A stretch of DNA of 64,000 nt, from positions 1 to 64,000 of the forward strand of contig NZ_JPRH01000017.1 of assembly GCF_000737705.1 (NCBI RefSeq). Reading direction: 5' to 3'. This stretch comes from Chryseobacterium soli (lineage in GTDB: Bacteria; Bacteroidota; Bacteroidia; Flavobacteriales; Weeksellaceae). The notes below the pieces were generated by a model. The model worked only from the letters and a program-made list of their open reading frames with translations, was not told where the DNA came from and ran no database searches. Positions 28,191 through 39,000 of the stretch are shown piece after piece. A program made the position numbers and the translations under genes. Position 1 is the first letter of the stretch, and the number at the start of each line of letters is the position of its first letter.

Positions 28191-29165
28191 TTATTTTCCT
28201 AAAAAAGACTCAAGTTCTGCTACAATTCGTTTAGATTGTGTATGATGTAGATAATGAGAACCAGGCAATAAGATTAGTTTTCCCTTATCCACGCTGTTGG
28301 CTTGCGCTTGATGCAGTTCTGTCCAGCCTTTGACAGCTGAGTTTTCGTCTGCAAATAATAAAACCGGTAAATCCTTCGGGAAAGATAATTTTTGAGCATC
28401 TTTAAAACTATTACTTAATGAAGTTGCTTCTCTGTGCAAAGTATTGTTTCCGGTTACTTTCATCGTAATCATGTGTTCTTGTTCAAAACGGTGTACTTCT
28501 GATTCTTCTTTAGGTTTTTCATTTCCAAAAAACTTTAAAAATGCACGCATTACACCTACTTTGGCTAAAAAGTCCATAGGTGTAGAATTATAACCCGGCC
28601 AAGGTTGTGTTGGTACACTGGTATCAACACCTACAAATGCGATTGCTTTACCTGGATAATTGTTAATGTATGCTAAGCTGTAAAGCCCAGCAATGGAATG
28701 CCCCATTAATATAAAACGATTAAGATTTAATTGTTTCACAACTTCATGGATTTCTTCCGACATATTATTCAAACTGCGTTCACGATTTGTTTCACTACTC
28801 AATCCATAACCAAAAGGTTCAATCGTGATCACTGTATACTTTTTGTCTAATTTTCTGATTAATGGTTCAAAATCTAATCTTGGGCTTGCCGTTCCAAATC
28901 CGGTGAGTAACACAATCGTGTCTGGATCATGGCCATCTATTGTAATATTCATTGTACCGTCAAAAATTTTTATTTTTTGACCATAATCTTCAATTTTATC
29001 AGATTCGATGCTTGAATTGACTTGATGAATCAGGAATGTCGTGATGAGTAGGATAGCGATTATGGCTACAATTCCTAAGATTGTTTTTAAAAATATTTTT
29101 GATATTCTCATTATGAGCGAAGGACGGTTTTTATCCATTTTTTTAATTTCGGTATTATTTTGCAA
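28191..29165 (-). CDS. Membrane-anchored alpha/beta hydrolase
   Basis: A 324-residue protein with a membrane helix near the N-terminus (LKTILGIVAIIAILLITTFL) and an alpha/beta-hydrolase fold. The oxyanion-side motif is VLLTGFGTASPRLDF, the nucleophile Ser is in LMGHSIAGLYSLAY, an acidic residue is in LLFADENSAVKG, and the likely catalytic His is in LPGSHYLHH. Substrate unknown; ester or lactone hydrolysis is the general expectation. It precedes transposase debris and a broken recombinase, as single-gene cargo. Confidence 0.88.
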   Translation of the reverse strand: MQNNTEIKKMDKNRPSLIMRISKIFLKTILGIVAIIAILLITTFLIHQVNSSIESDKIEDYGQKIKIFDGTMNITIDGHDPDTIVLLTGFGTASPRLDFEPLIRKLDKKYTVITIEPFGYGLSSETNRERSLNNMSEEIHEVVKQLNLNRFILMGHSIAGLYSLAYINNYPGKAIAFVGVDTSVPTQPWPGYNSTPMDFLAKVGVMRAFLKFFGNEKPKEESEVHRFEQEHMITMKVTGNNTLHREATSLSNSFKDAQKLSFPKDLPVLLFADENSAVKGWTELHQAQANSVDKGKLILLPGSHYLHHTQSKRIVAELESFLGK

Positions 29166-29264
29166 GATTACAGCTTCAATATTTAATCACTTGGGCATTT
29201 CGGAATGTTGATGCCAGTGTTTTCGGTCAACCTATGCCAATTATAAGATCATACAAATTTATAA

Positions 29265-29504
29265 AAAATACTGCGATTATTCCTGCTCTTAGTTCTTGCG
29301 CTTTCATTGCTACCACTTAATAAAAATGTCTGTAAATTTGTATTAAGTTAATACTGTGCCTACGACAGATCTCGGCGATAGAATTCTCTGCACGTAGCGC
29401 TTCCATCACGATCAAAATTTCTATTCTGCAGTGAAGATTCTTCGGGTACTGCGACGTACATCCTTGATAAAATTTTCGGGGATTGTTTTTTTGGGTCTTC
29501 CCAT
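29265..29504 (-). pseudogene. IS3-type transposase OrfA remnant
   Basis: From the minus-strand ATG at 29504 it reads MGRPKKTIPENFIKDVRR. After a frame change, (K)ILIVMEALRAENSIAEICR follows, typical of IS3-family OrfA. The reading is interrupted by a stop and shifts, and no OrfB follows. The rest of 29166-29772 is non-coding. Confidence 0.65.
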
Positions 29505-29772
29505 AATGATTAAAGTTAATTTTTTTTAGGAAAACACTCTATTAGTTTTTAATGAATTATGTCCAAAAGACAAACTTTCTGAGCATAAAATTTCTGCGAC
29601 CTATCATGTTGGAGAAGATTTTTGTTTTAAAACATTTATACCTAAATTTATTATACAGCATTTGCAGCTATAAAAGATATTAAGATTGGTGAGTGATTCG
29701 GTGAGTCACCAATCTCTACCCCTCGATACAATACTTTAAAGTGGGATTTTAAGTTAGGAACAATTCCCCCAC

Positions 29773-29868
29773 TCTCCACCTTAAATACTCATTTTCACAA
29801 TCTTTTTGATCTTATTTCAAATAAAACAATGCTCATAAAACGTTGATACTACATAAACCATACATTTT
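29773..29868 (+). repeat. Recombinase upstream region, copy B
   Basis: From ctccaccttaaatactc to the recombinase ATG this matches 13450-13545 and 45860-45953 almost exactly. The longer flank with the tRNA terminator is absent in this copy. Confidence 0.8.
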
Positions 29869-30262
29869 ATGAAATCAGCGTATTTATGTCAGAGTGAGTA
29901 CTGATGAACAGATGAGAAATGGCTATTCTCTCCCAGAACAGGAAGATAGACTGTTGAAATATTGTGAGCAGAATCAAATTGTTGTCAAAGGAATCTTCAG
30001 AGAAGATTTTTCAGCAAAGGACTTTAACCGATCTGAATGGAAAAAAATTATTACAACTTTAAAAAGTAACAAAAAAAGACCTTCAGAAAATATACTATTC
30101 ATTAAATGGGATCGATTTAGCCGGAATATTGAATATACTTACCAAATGCTCGGGATCTTACACCAAACCATTCACTACTGACGATCCAATCGATTTTGAT
30201 GTGACTGAAAGTATCGATATACTTGCAGTATACTTGTCAATACCCGAAGCCGAAAACAATTA
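29869..30262 (+). pseudogene. Serine recombinase remnant, truncated
   Basis: Matches the first 400 bp of the intact recombinase. A 2-bp deletion near the start (tatttatgtc for tatttatatgtc) shifts the frame after six codons, and another small deletion occurs near 30160. Homology stops at gccgaaaacaat, immediately before the RidA-like gene. Catalytic Ser codon region is kept but the protein cannot be made. Confidence 0.9.
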
Positions 30263-30273
30263 ATCAGTGATAA

Positions 30274-30747
30274 TTATTCTGTAGAAGGAATTATCGCTGT
30301 AGCCTCAACTTCAATCAGTACATCGTCTCTGAAAAGTTTACTCACTTCTACCAGCGTACTGGTTGGTGGTATTTTGGTATTAATGTATTTATCCCTCACT
30401 TGTCTTACTGCACCTATCTGGTTCACATCTTTCATAAAATAGTTTAGCTTAATCACATTATCCATACTACCCCCAGCACTTTCCACTATATTTTTTATGT
30501 TGATGAAAACCTGTTCGGTTTGTTTGCCAATATCGCCTGCACCTACCAGATTGCCTTTAACATCAAACGCCACCTGGCCTGAAAGGATGAGCATTTTGCC
30601 TGTACCCAAATTAACTTCTGCAAGTTGGGAATAGCCTTTAGATGAATTTACTTCTGACGGGTTGCTTAGCTTTACAATACTATTATCTGACTGCGCAAAG
30701 ACAAACGTAGTGATGAACAAAAATGGAAGCAGGAGGATGTTTTTCAT
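30274..30747 (-). CDS. RidA-family protein with signal peptide
   Basis: A RidA/YjgF-like enamine/imine deaminase fold: GTGKMLILSGQVAFDVKGN, NIKNIVESAGGSMDNVIKLN, IPPTSTLVEVSKLFRDDVLIEVEATA with the conserved Arg/Glu region. Unusually it carries an exported N-terminus (MKNILLLPFLFITTFVFAQ), so ATG 30747 is preferred to the upstream start. The classical role is hydrolysis of reactive enamines in the cytosol; a periplasmic version may act on other substrates. It abuts the broken recombinase with only 11 bp between them. Confidence 0.88.
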   Translation of the reverse strand: MKNILLLPFLFITTFVFAQSDNSIVKLSNPSEVNSSKGYSQLAEVNLGTGKMLILSGQVAFDVKGNLVGAGDIGKQTEQVFINIKNIVESAGGSMDNVIKLNYFMKDVNQIGAVRQVRDKYINTKIPPTSTLVEVSKLFRDDVLIEVEATAIIPSTE

Positions 30748-30786
30748 GATCAAAAATAAACAAATGTGTTTCAACCTACAAGTCAC

Positions 30787-31242
30787 CGATTATTTACTTA
30801 CCAATCAACGCTTATTTTGTTAAGATCTGTAATTGCTCAATTATTTTTCTTGAAACTTTATTATATGAAAGCTGTAAATGATTTTTCAGGATTTTTTTCG
30901 AATGTTTCTTTTGAAGGATTGATTATACAAATTCACTACATGATGCCATACTTCGGATGTAGCATAAGTTTATTATGCTCAGTAAAGTCAATGCCAAAAA
31001 TCAAGGAAATCATCAAAACCTTTTTTTGTAATGATATACTTCTATGTATCAAAAATTTTAATTTAACAACAGAGTATAATCTATCAAAAATGCGCTTGGA
31101 TTATCATATAATAAACCTGTCTCAAAATAAATTCTTGTTAAGATCACCGAATAAGGTCGTATTTTAAGTATATCGCCTTTTAAGTTTCTGTAGTGTAAAT
31201 GAGTTAGCATTAGAATTAATGAACCTCACTTTGTGGTATAAT
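30787..31242. other. Gene-free stretch with a decayed repeat
   Basis: Includes a diverged relative (about 31030-31140) of the 100-bp dispersed repeat, recognisable from acttctatgtatcaaaaat and ctgtctcaaaataaa. No supported gene. Confidence 0.4.
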
Positions 31243-31926
31243 TTAAACAATACGATTAATAAGGGTATCTCTAAAACTTCTCGCTACCGGTATTTGATGA
31301 GAATCAACTTTAAGAATATTTCCATCAATAGCAATGACATGATTTAAATTAACAATATAGCAGCGGTGAACCTGTAGGAAAATATCCTCTGGCAGCCTTT
31401 CCATCATTTTTTTAAGTGTCGTATTCACAATCTCTTTAGAATTTAATGTATGAATAATCACATAGTTCTCCATACTTTCTATGAAAAGTAGATCTTTAAT
31501 TTGTATCTTTTTTAACTGTTTTCCACTTTTTACAAAAAGATATTCCCTCTTATCGGCTTTTTGTTCTCTTTGAAAAATCTCATAAACCTTATTGACCGAT
31601 TTAAAAAACCTCTCGAAGGATACGGGTTTCAGAAGGTAGTCTACTACATTAAATTCATAGCCTTTAAGTGCATATTGCTCATAAGCAGAGACGATTATGA
31701 CCTTGGGCGAATTTTCAATGGTATTCAATAATTCCAATCCAGTCATGTCCGGCATCTCAATATCCAGAAAAATAAGATCTACAGATTGGTTTTTCAGTTC
31801 GGCACTGAGTTGTAAGGCATCTTCACACTCACCAACCAAAGATAGAAATCCAATTTTTTCAATATAGCCCTTCAATCCTTTTCTAGCTAGAGGTTCATCA
31901 TCTGTGATAACACATTTTATTTCCAT
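31243..31926 (-). CDS. LytTR-family response regulator
   Basis: A 227-residue protein. Receiver domain: acidic pocket TDDEPLA, phosphoacceptor Asp in VDLIFLDIEMPDMTG (about residue 55), Lys in VVDYLLKPVSF. The C-terminal LytTR DNA-binding domain has DLLFIESMENYVIIHTLNSK and VHRCYIVNLNHV. It directly follows the kinase gene (1-bp gap), so the two form a cognate pair. LytTR regulators often control envelope or secretion genes; the neighbouring acyltransferase is a plausible but unproven target. Confidence 0.93.
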   Translation of the reverse strand: MEIKCVITDDEPLARKGLKGYIEKIGFLSLVGECEDALQLSAELKNQSVDLIFLDIEMPDMTGLELLNTIENSPKVIIVSAYEQYALKGYEFNVVDYLLKPVSFERFFKSVNKVYEIFQREQKADKREYLFVKSGKQLKKIQIKDLLFIESMENYVIIHTLNSKEIVNTTLKKMMERLPEDIFLQVHRCYIVNLNHVIAIDGNILKVDSHQIPVARSFRDTLINRIV

Positions 31927-31927
31927 A

Positions 31928-32950
31928 CTACTCTATATTAATTTCCAGTTTTGCAATAAATAGATTGCTGATATGTTCTGTGTAAAAGTTATACTTACCA
32001 GGGTATAAAAGATCAAGACGTTTTTTTAAGTTATCCAGGCCTATTCCCGCATTGGTGTTTTCTTCGTTTTGCCAAATTGAAGATGTTGTATTTTCAACAT
32101 AAAATATGATCTTATTATCCTCCATTCTAAGCTCTATCTTTATTTTATATTCTCCTCCGGCATATTTAAATGAATTTTCTATAATCGGCTGAAAGATCAT
32201 GGGATGTATTTTTTGCTCTTTCAATTGAGGATCAAAATACGCATTCAATAAAAGTTTGCTGCTCATTCTTATCTTTTGAAAAGCTATGTATGCCTGCAGA
32301 TAATTGATCTCCTGTTCAAAGGTTACTTCCTTCTCTATATCGTAAAGTTGGTACCGCAATAGATCAGATAATAATTCTATGCTCCGCTTGGCTTCAATAT
32401 TATTGTCATCGATCTGGAAATAAATAGTGTTTAAAGCATTGAATAAAAAATGAGGATGGTACTGTGATTTTAAAAATTTGAGCTCTGACTCAGATTTGTC
32501 CGACTTTAGTTTCTCCATAATCAATATTTTGCTTCTGTAATTTCTGCTTACCTTTTCATTTCTTATCAGCGTATAATAGATCAGAAGAAACGGTATAAAA
32601 CATACGTTGATCAGCATATAATCAATCCAGCCGCTCCCCATATAGAATATTCCTGCACATTGTCCGATTAAAAGGAATAAATTGATGCCGGATAACTGTA
32701 AAAGTATCTGCAAATATTCTTTTATTATTGATTGATGACCCTCTGGGAAAGCAAAACTGTTGACCTGCCTTCGCCATAGGAAATCATAAAAATAGCAGAG
32801 TGAGATTGTAAAACTAATACCTATCAAATGTAGTGTTATACTGCCTGACCAAAAGACCTCATGTTTGGTGAGGTCTGTGATTGCACGCAACGTATTGAAC
32901 AAAATAAGCCCGAGAAAAAAGGGATATATACGGCGCAGTGATATTTTCAT
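31928..32950 (-). CDS. LytS-type sensor histidine kinase
   Basis: A 340-residue protein with four predicted membrane helices in the first 130 residues and no periplasmic sensing domain. The phosphoacceptor region is KSQYHPHFLFNALNTIYFQI, and the ATP-binding lid has MIFQPIIENSFKYAGG (N box) and NAGIGLDNLKKRL (G box). This is the His_kinase/HATPase_c layout used with LytTR regulators. It lies between an acyltransferase gene (49 bp away) and its response regulator, all in one direction. Confidence 0.92.
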   Translation of the reverse strand: MKISLRRIYPFFLGLILFNTLRAITDLTKHEVFWSGSITLHLIGISFTISLCYFYDFLWRRQVNSFAFPEGHQSIIKEYLQILLQLSGINLFLLIGQCAGIFYMGSGWIDYMLINVCFIPFLLIYYTLIRNEKVSRNYRSKILIMEKLKSDKSESELKFLKSQYHPHFLFNALNTIYFQIDDNNIEAKRSIELLSDLLRYQLYDIEKEVTFEQEINYLQAYIAFQKIRMSSKLLLNAYFDPQLKEQKIHPMIFQPIIENSFKYAGGEYKIKIELRMEDNKIIFYVENTTSSIWQNEENTNAGIGLDNLKKRLDLLYPGKYNFYTEHISNLFIAKLEINIE

Positions 32951-32998
32951 TTATTAGAAAAGTATTTAATTAAACGTAAAATTACAAAATATGAAAAT

Positions 32999-34111
32999 TT
33001 ATGTTTTCAACCCAAATAAAGGCCTGACCCATTTATAACGCCTGATCCCGAATTCGTAGATAATCAAACTGAATCCGAATGTGCCGAGAACCATTAATAA
33101 AAATTTTATTGCAAGGTCCCATCCCGTGTGCTTCAAATAATAACATAGAACCACAATGACCGTCTGGTGTAAAATATAAAGTGGATATACGGATTCATTG
33201 GCATATTTGAGAAATTTACCGGACTTGTTGAGATAGGCAGATCCATATCCAAATATGGTCAGAATCCAGGACCAGAGATTAAATACTTTTACAAAAGAGG
33301 AGATATAGGACTTTCCATGGAAATCATCAGTGGCAAACCATAAGACCATCAAAAGGGGAAATGCTATAAAACCAAACGACAGGTACAGCTTTCTGTTATT
33401 CGTTACCGTATGCCAGAATACGTCCTTGAGAGAAATAAGCAGGAATCCGAAAATAAAAAAAGTTCCGTAATTGATTAGGTTATACCAGTCTCCGATTAGC
33501 GCATGGGTGGATGGGAAAATCGGAGCAAGATATTGTTCATAAATAAAAAATGGTATGATGAACACATATAGACCAAAAGTTTTTCTGCTTAACGATTGTA
33601 GTTTTCTGATAAGCAACACTTCAGGATTTTTTCTTAAATATTGAAAACCAGGGATCATTATCAAAGAAAATATAAGAAGATAAAGTATGAACCATAGATG
33701 ATGCCAGGAAATAGCTCCTCCTTCAGGATACGGCCTCCAAAATGATTTATCTAAATAAAATTCCAGATAATTCCCTTCAAAAATCCCTTTGTCGAGCCAT
33801 TCGAAATATACCTGAGGAGGGACAATAAATGCCATTCCGAAAAGTAGCGGTATTAGCAGTCTCTTCATACGTTCTTTGGCCAATTGGCGTGCACTTCTTC
33901 GTGACATCGCAAAATATGTTCCCATACCTGAAATTACGAATAGAATGGAAAGTCTCCATTGATTTAGGAAAAGCATCGGAAAAACAAATCCTTCGTAGGT
34001 TTTAACGTCCTTTATATGGTTGGGCCATGGTACGAATACCATTCCTACATGATAAAAGATTAGCAAACCAAAAGCGATAACCCTTAGGTTATCCAGATCA
34101 TATCTACGCAT
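32999..34111 (-). CDS. Membrane acyltransferase (acyltransferase-3 type)
   Basis: A 370-residue protein with about ten membrane helices. The N-terminal RRYDLDNLRVIAFGLLIFYH has the His and Arg expected of acyltransferase-3/OpgC-like enzymes, and WHHLWFILYLLIFSL is a further conserved part. Such enzymes move acyl groups onto surface sugars or other acceptors across the inner membrane. It is the first gene of a three-gene minus-strand unit with the LytTR kinase and regulator, which may respond to or control its product. Confidence 0.88.
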   Translation of the reverse strand: MRRYDLDNLRVIAFGLLIFYHVGMVFVPWPNHIKDVKTYEGFVFPMLFLNQWRLSILFVISGMGTYFAMSRRSARQLAKERMKRLLIPLLFGMAFIVPPQVYFEWLDKGIFEGNYLEFYLDKSFWRPYPEGGAISWHHLWFILYLLIFSLIMIPGFQYLRKNPEVLLIRKLQSLSRKTFGLYVFIIPFFIYEQYLAPIFPSTHALIGDWYNLINYGTFFIFGFLLISLKDVFWHTVTNNRKLYLSFGFIAFPLLMVLWFATDDFHGKSYISSFVKVFNLWSWILTIFGYGSAYLNKSGKFLKYANESVYPLYILHQTVIVVLCYYLKHTGWDLAIKFLLMVLGTFGFSLIIYEFGIRRYKWVRPLFGLKT

Positions 34112-34131
34112 AGTAAATTCTTTATGTAGCT

Positions 34132-34139
34132 CAAAAGTA
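34132..34139 (-). promoter_or_regulatory. Promoter -7 box of the acyltransferase unit
   Basis: Minus strand TACTTTTG fits TAnnTTTG and lies about 20 bp before the ATG. A TTG at the usual distance is not evident, so the call is partial. Confidence 0.4.
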
Positions 34140-34439
34140 ATTCTACACTTAAAAAACTAATAATAAATATGACCAAACAGTTTATTTTCTTGATGAATGG
34201 AAAAAAGAGCCTTATTTCAAACAATTAGTTTGAGCAAGATGTTCCATCAATTTTCTGTAACAGATTATATAGTGCGTATTCCAGAATAGGATTGCTATTA
34301 TCAATGAAAACTACCTAGTCTATATTTTTACTTTAGATATTTCTGTACGTATACCATCAGCATCTGCTTTTTAAAGTCATTCAATCCTTCTGATAATAGA
34401 TCAAGGTAATTATATACAATTTTACATTAACCCTACTCT

Positions 34440-34535
34440 CTTATTATTATGACTCTGTCATTCTGAATGTAACGTAGTGAAATGAAGCATCTAAGCTATC
34501 ATGGGATTCTTCCTTCGTCAGAATGATAATGGTGT
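34440..34535. repeat. Dispersed intergenic repeat, third copy
   Basis: Contains tctgtcattctgaatgtaac, gaagcatctaagc and tcgtcagaatgataatgg, related to 7475-7592 and 9160-9420. It replaces the C-terminal end of an IS3 transposase. The segment 34140-34440 between it and the promoter has no supported gene. Confidence 0.5.
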
Positions 34536-35540
34536 AAAATTGTATATAGTCGCCTAAATAATCATATTCGTACTCGATACTTCTCCAAAAACGTTCAATG
34601 TAAATGTTATCCGAAGCTTTTCCTTTGCCATCCATTGAAATTTTGATCTGTTTATCAATGGAGAATTGTGTAAAAACAGGTGAAGTAAAATGCGAGCGCT
34701 GATCAGAATTCAGAATTTCGGGTTTATCATGCATCCCGATGGCGTCCTGATATACTTCTTTACACCACTCCACATTCATCGTGTTCAATATACTCCAACT
34801 CATCACGCGCCTGCTATATACATCTATGATGGCTACCATATACATCAATCCACGGAATAAAGGGATATACGTAATATCTGTCTCCCACACCTGTTGGGGC
34901 GATCAATAACCAAATCCTTGAGCAGATAGGGATAAACAGGATACGCCTTGTTCCGCTTAGAGAGATCCTTTTTTGGACAGATGGTTTGCAGTCCCATTTT
35001 CTTGTAGAGCCTTTCTATACGTTTGTGGTTGACAACAGACCCCAAGTCTTCAAGTAAAAACTCTGGTTATACGCCGAACATCATAGAACGGACAGTCGGT
35101 GAACTTTCGATCGATCACATTTATGAGCTCCATATTCAGCCATTTTTCCTGCCTGGATTTGAAGTAGATAGCTGAACGATGGATATCAAGCAAATTACAT
35201 TGACGAACTCAGGGACTTACATTCAACTGATGCCTGGAAACGACGTTCCAAGCGGCTCATTTGCACAAGACCTTTTTTAAGAAATCAACTTCTATTTGAA
35301 GTTGCCCGATTTTCCATACAAACGCTCCTTCTCTTTGTCTTCATCTTCTTTTTTGGAAGGAAGCTCTCCTGAGAAGATCGCTTCTGCACCGTCTCAAAAT
35401 TCCTTTTTCCAAATCGATATCTGGTTAGGATAGACCTCGTATTTGGAGGCAAGGGGTTGCATCGTATCACGCTATCTAATGGCTTCTAAAGCCACTTTCG
35501 TCTTAAATGCTGCACTAAATTTTCTTCTTTCTCTTTTCAT
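34536..35540 (-). pseudogene. Broken IS3-family transposase (OrfA+OrfB)
   Basis: OrfA starts at 35540 (MKRERRKFSAAFKTKVALEA) and continues with stops and shifts through the HTH region (LASKYEVYPNQISIWKKEF). OrfB pieces appear as NHKRIERLYKKMGLQTICPK and MWETDITYIPLFRGLMYMVA, with DVYSRRVMSW, LNSDQRSHF and ASDNIYIERFWRSIEYEY supplying the DDE residues. Several frameshifts separate them and the C-terminus is missing. No terminal repeats were identified. Confidence 0.85.
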
Positions 35541-36004
35541 TGTTCAACTGTTTAAAGATACATTTTAATCAGTTGTCCTTATTTAGGGGCACATTATACC
35601 CCCATCTGTATGTTAAAGAATATCATTTAAAACTCCTTCCTTATTTTCTTCTAGTCTATCAATTTTTACTTTAATACGTCAGCTTTGGGCAATTAAACGT
35701 TGTATACTTTCTGTAATATTTCATCACAATCATTACCTATTTTTAACTCTAATCATCAGTGCATTAAATTAAAATCCATAAAAATATAATCTCTGTTTTT
35801 AATACGTCAACTTCTGTCGCTTCCGGCATTGATCTTTGCATTATAGAGTAACAAACACAATATAATGAAAGTCGAGATTAGATTTTAGGGTGGATATCTT
35901 TTGCCTGACACCACGTAAAAAAATAAGGCTAAAATCTGAAGTCACTCTCATAAATAGAGCCTTCAAATCTTAACCTAAAAAAACCAAACAAATTTACACA
36001 AAAA
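35541..36004. other. Upstream region of the toxin locus
   Basis: About 460 bp without a gene. A pair ataaggct/agccttca (35922-35969) could form a leader hairpin. A near-match to a -7 box, tatcttttg, lies at about 35891. The promoter is therefore not settled. Confidence 0.4.
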
Positions 36005-39000
36005 ATGGAAGCGATTAATCAAAATAATAGCTCACAAACACTATTCAGGTTTGCTACAATGCGAAATGCTGAATTATCCGATCCTAAAAACAAAGAAAGA
36101 AGATTCATCTTTAGAGACTATGATACCCAAAAAGGGCTGATTGATAAAAGAGTTGAGTTGGGTGAATCCTTGCAAAGAGTCTGTGAGACGCCTACCAACT
36201 TGATTATAAAAACAGAGACCTCTCTAAAAGAACAAGATCCCGCGTTCTATGAACTGGCCGTTTGGGTAGCAAGGAATAAAGCTAAGGCTACAAAAGCAGA
36301 ATTTGACAAAAAAATCAACGATTACAAAACCCTTCAGCATCAGGATATTTTAATTGATTCTAAAATTTGGGATAACTTAATCTACCAGGTAGTGACACAA
36401 AAAGATTTTTATGCAAAGGAAACTTTAATGCAGTTTTTGCATCTTAATCATATTCTATTGAATTATAATGGCTCTGATGAAGATCAGTATGAAGACGTTG
36501 TAAAAGCAAAAGTAGTTCTTCCGAAAGAACTTTTCAAAGTAAATCATCCCACTTCTGCAAATGGAAGTGTTTCCAAAAGAAAAGAAAATTCTCAAATCAT
36601 ACCTTATGATAATACAGACATGAATTTTGCAGAAGCTACCATTAATCTCAAAGCGAACCGAGAGTTGTCATCTGCAATGGAAAAATTGGAAAAATCATAC
36701 TACAAAGAATATGAAGAAGCTTATAAAAATACTTACAACAGATATGTAGAAGGGGTAAGACCTATACAGGCAGAGTATCAAAGTCTTGTTAATGAGCAGG
36801 AACATCAGAAACAAATGTTTCTTGCGACAGAAAACAAAGAAGGACTTTCTAATTTAAAATATATTCCGGTTCCTGAAGTCCCGAAATTTACCTTCGAATT
36901 TCGCCCGGAAATCCAGAGAGAAGATCTATTGAAAAACCTAGATCAGAAAAATATTCTCGCTTTATACAGAGTAGTAGGTGCCTCAGATTCTGCCACAGCA
37001 TTAACAGGAATTTCTACATTTGCAGAGATTTCGGAAGCTATTGCGAAAAGCAATCAAATGTTAGAACAAACAGTTCTGAACAATACTGTTTTAAATCAAC
37101 AGGTATCAACAACAGTAGGAGGAGTGGTTGTTCCTGTTACTAACTCAGTAGGTAATGTTGAGGTTATTCCTTTTTTTGCAAGAACTATGTATCTGAGCTG
37201 GTATGCTCATACCATGCTTATTGTAACAGATATTAATGATCCAAAACATATTGTAAGTGGGAATTACCAAATTAAAGCTTATAATCAACAGGTTATCGCC
37301 AGTGCTTCTATGGCATATACCTACGATGCTCCCAATGTAACTACCCTATTTAGTGGTGCGGAGGTTATTCCAAAAGAAAATCTTGAAAAAATAGAAGTTT
37401 TATTATTGGAAGGGGAAGTTACTCTTAATAATGGGCTTGTATATATCATGCAGGCTACATTAAATTGGACAGGAAATAATACCTACAAATTTGAAGGACC
37501 AGGAACATTTACATTAAAAAACAGAGGTACAGATAATCCGACAGACCCCACTGATCCAACCGATCCCGAAATACCGACTAATCCGAATGATATATTTATT
37601 CCTTCAGGATTTGGAATGAAAAATATTGGAATTGCTGATTATCGAAAAGTAGAACAAAGTACATATTGCTACGTGGAAGGAGATGTTGCACATATCGAAA
37701 ACATTATGGCAAGGGAGTACAAAGAAAGAGCTACCCGAAGATTAAAACGCAGTGAATCTCAGGTTACAAAATCTACAGAGTCTGAAAAGGAAAAGCTTAC
37801 AGATACTACTTCTACCGAGAGAAACGAAATGCAAAGTGAAGTTTCCAGAATCCTTCAGGAATCCAAAGATTTTGCAGCACAGGCAGGATTTAGCGCATCA
37901 TGGGGATCAGGAAGCGGCGTTTCACCAAAATTTATGCTGAATACGGCTGCCAACTATGCGACTCATAACTCCAGAGAGGAAAGCAACAGACAGGCTCTTA
38001 CTGAAGCCAAAGATGTTACTGCAAGAGCCTTAGACAGAATCATTACTAAAGTAAAGGAAGAACGTATTGATAAAATTCTTGAAGAATATGAAGAAAACAA
38101 CAAACATGGCTTTGATAATACAAAGGGAAGCAGTCATGTTGTAGGCGTTTACCGTTGGGTGGATAAGGTGGTAAAAAACCAGATTTTTAACTACGGGAAA
38201 CGTATGATGTTTGAATTCATGGTTCCTGAACCTGCCAAATTACATTCATTGGGAATGAAAGTAAGCAATAATGCCGAAAACCAATTAGTAAAGCCCATTG
38301 ATCCAAGAGAAGTTCCTGGCATGCAGATCAAAGACTGGAGCGCTCTGACAGATTCGACAAAGCTGAAATACTGGTTAGGACATTATAATGTGGAAGTCGA
38401 TGAAAAATTAGAGTCTATAGTTTATGTAGGAAAATCAATTGATTATTCTTCTACAGAATCGAAACAGGCTTCTTCAAAATCAGATTTAATTGCAATTCCT
38501 GAACATTATATTACTGAATCTTATGTTGTGAGCCGCAGTGATGCTTTCCCTGGTTATAACGGATGGGGTAATGGGGCAAGTTTACTTGTAGGGGGAAATA
38601 ACGCTGCAAATGCATTCTTGCAATTCGTAAGAGAAGTTCCAATTACTATCGCCACAACAAATGCCCATTATTTCCATGCCACGATTAATATTAAATGTGT
38701 TTTGCAGGAAGAATACAAAAACGGATGGTTGCAGAAAGCTTTCAATAAGATCATAGAAGCCTATGAAGTGGAATTGACCAAATATGAAGCCGCTTTAGCA
38801 GATGCAAAAGCAGTAGGTGTTCAGATTAAGGGCACAAACCCTGGTTTCTACAGAAAGATAGAAAATACAATTCTGAGAAGAAACTGTATTTCTTATATGC
38901 TGAATCAGAATCCAAACGCATTATTGACTTTCGGTAAAAAGAAATATTATACCAATGATAATTCTTCGACCGAAACATTTACAAATGCAGATATTTTAGT

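Noticed and set aside
27966-28202. 78-codon plus-strand frame
   Set aside because: Overlaps the IS21-like end motif and antisense end of the hydrolase gene; composition not protein-like.
30766-31167. 133-codon plus-strand frame
   Set aside because: Runs through a degenerate dispersed repeat and starts in the RidA gene 5' end; no recognisable domain.
31243-34111. LytTR pair plus acyltransferase as a defence system
   Set aside because: The genes fit ordinary envelope regulation and modification; nothing ties them to immunity.
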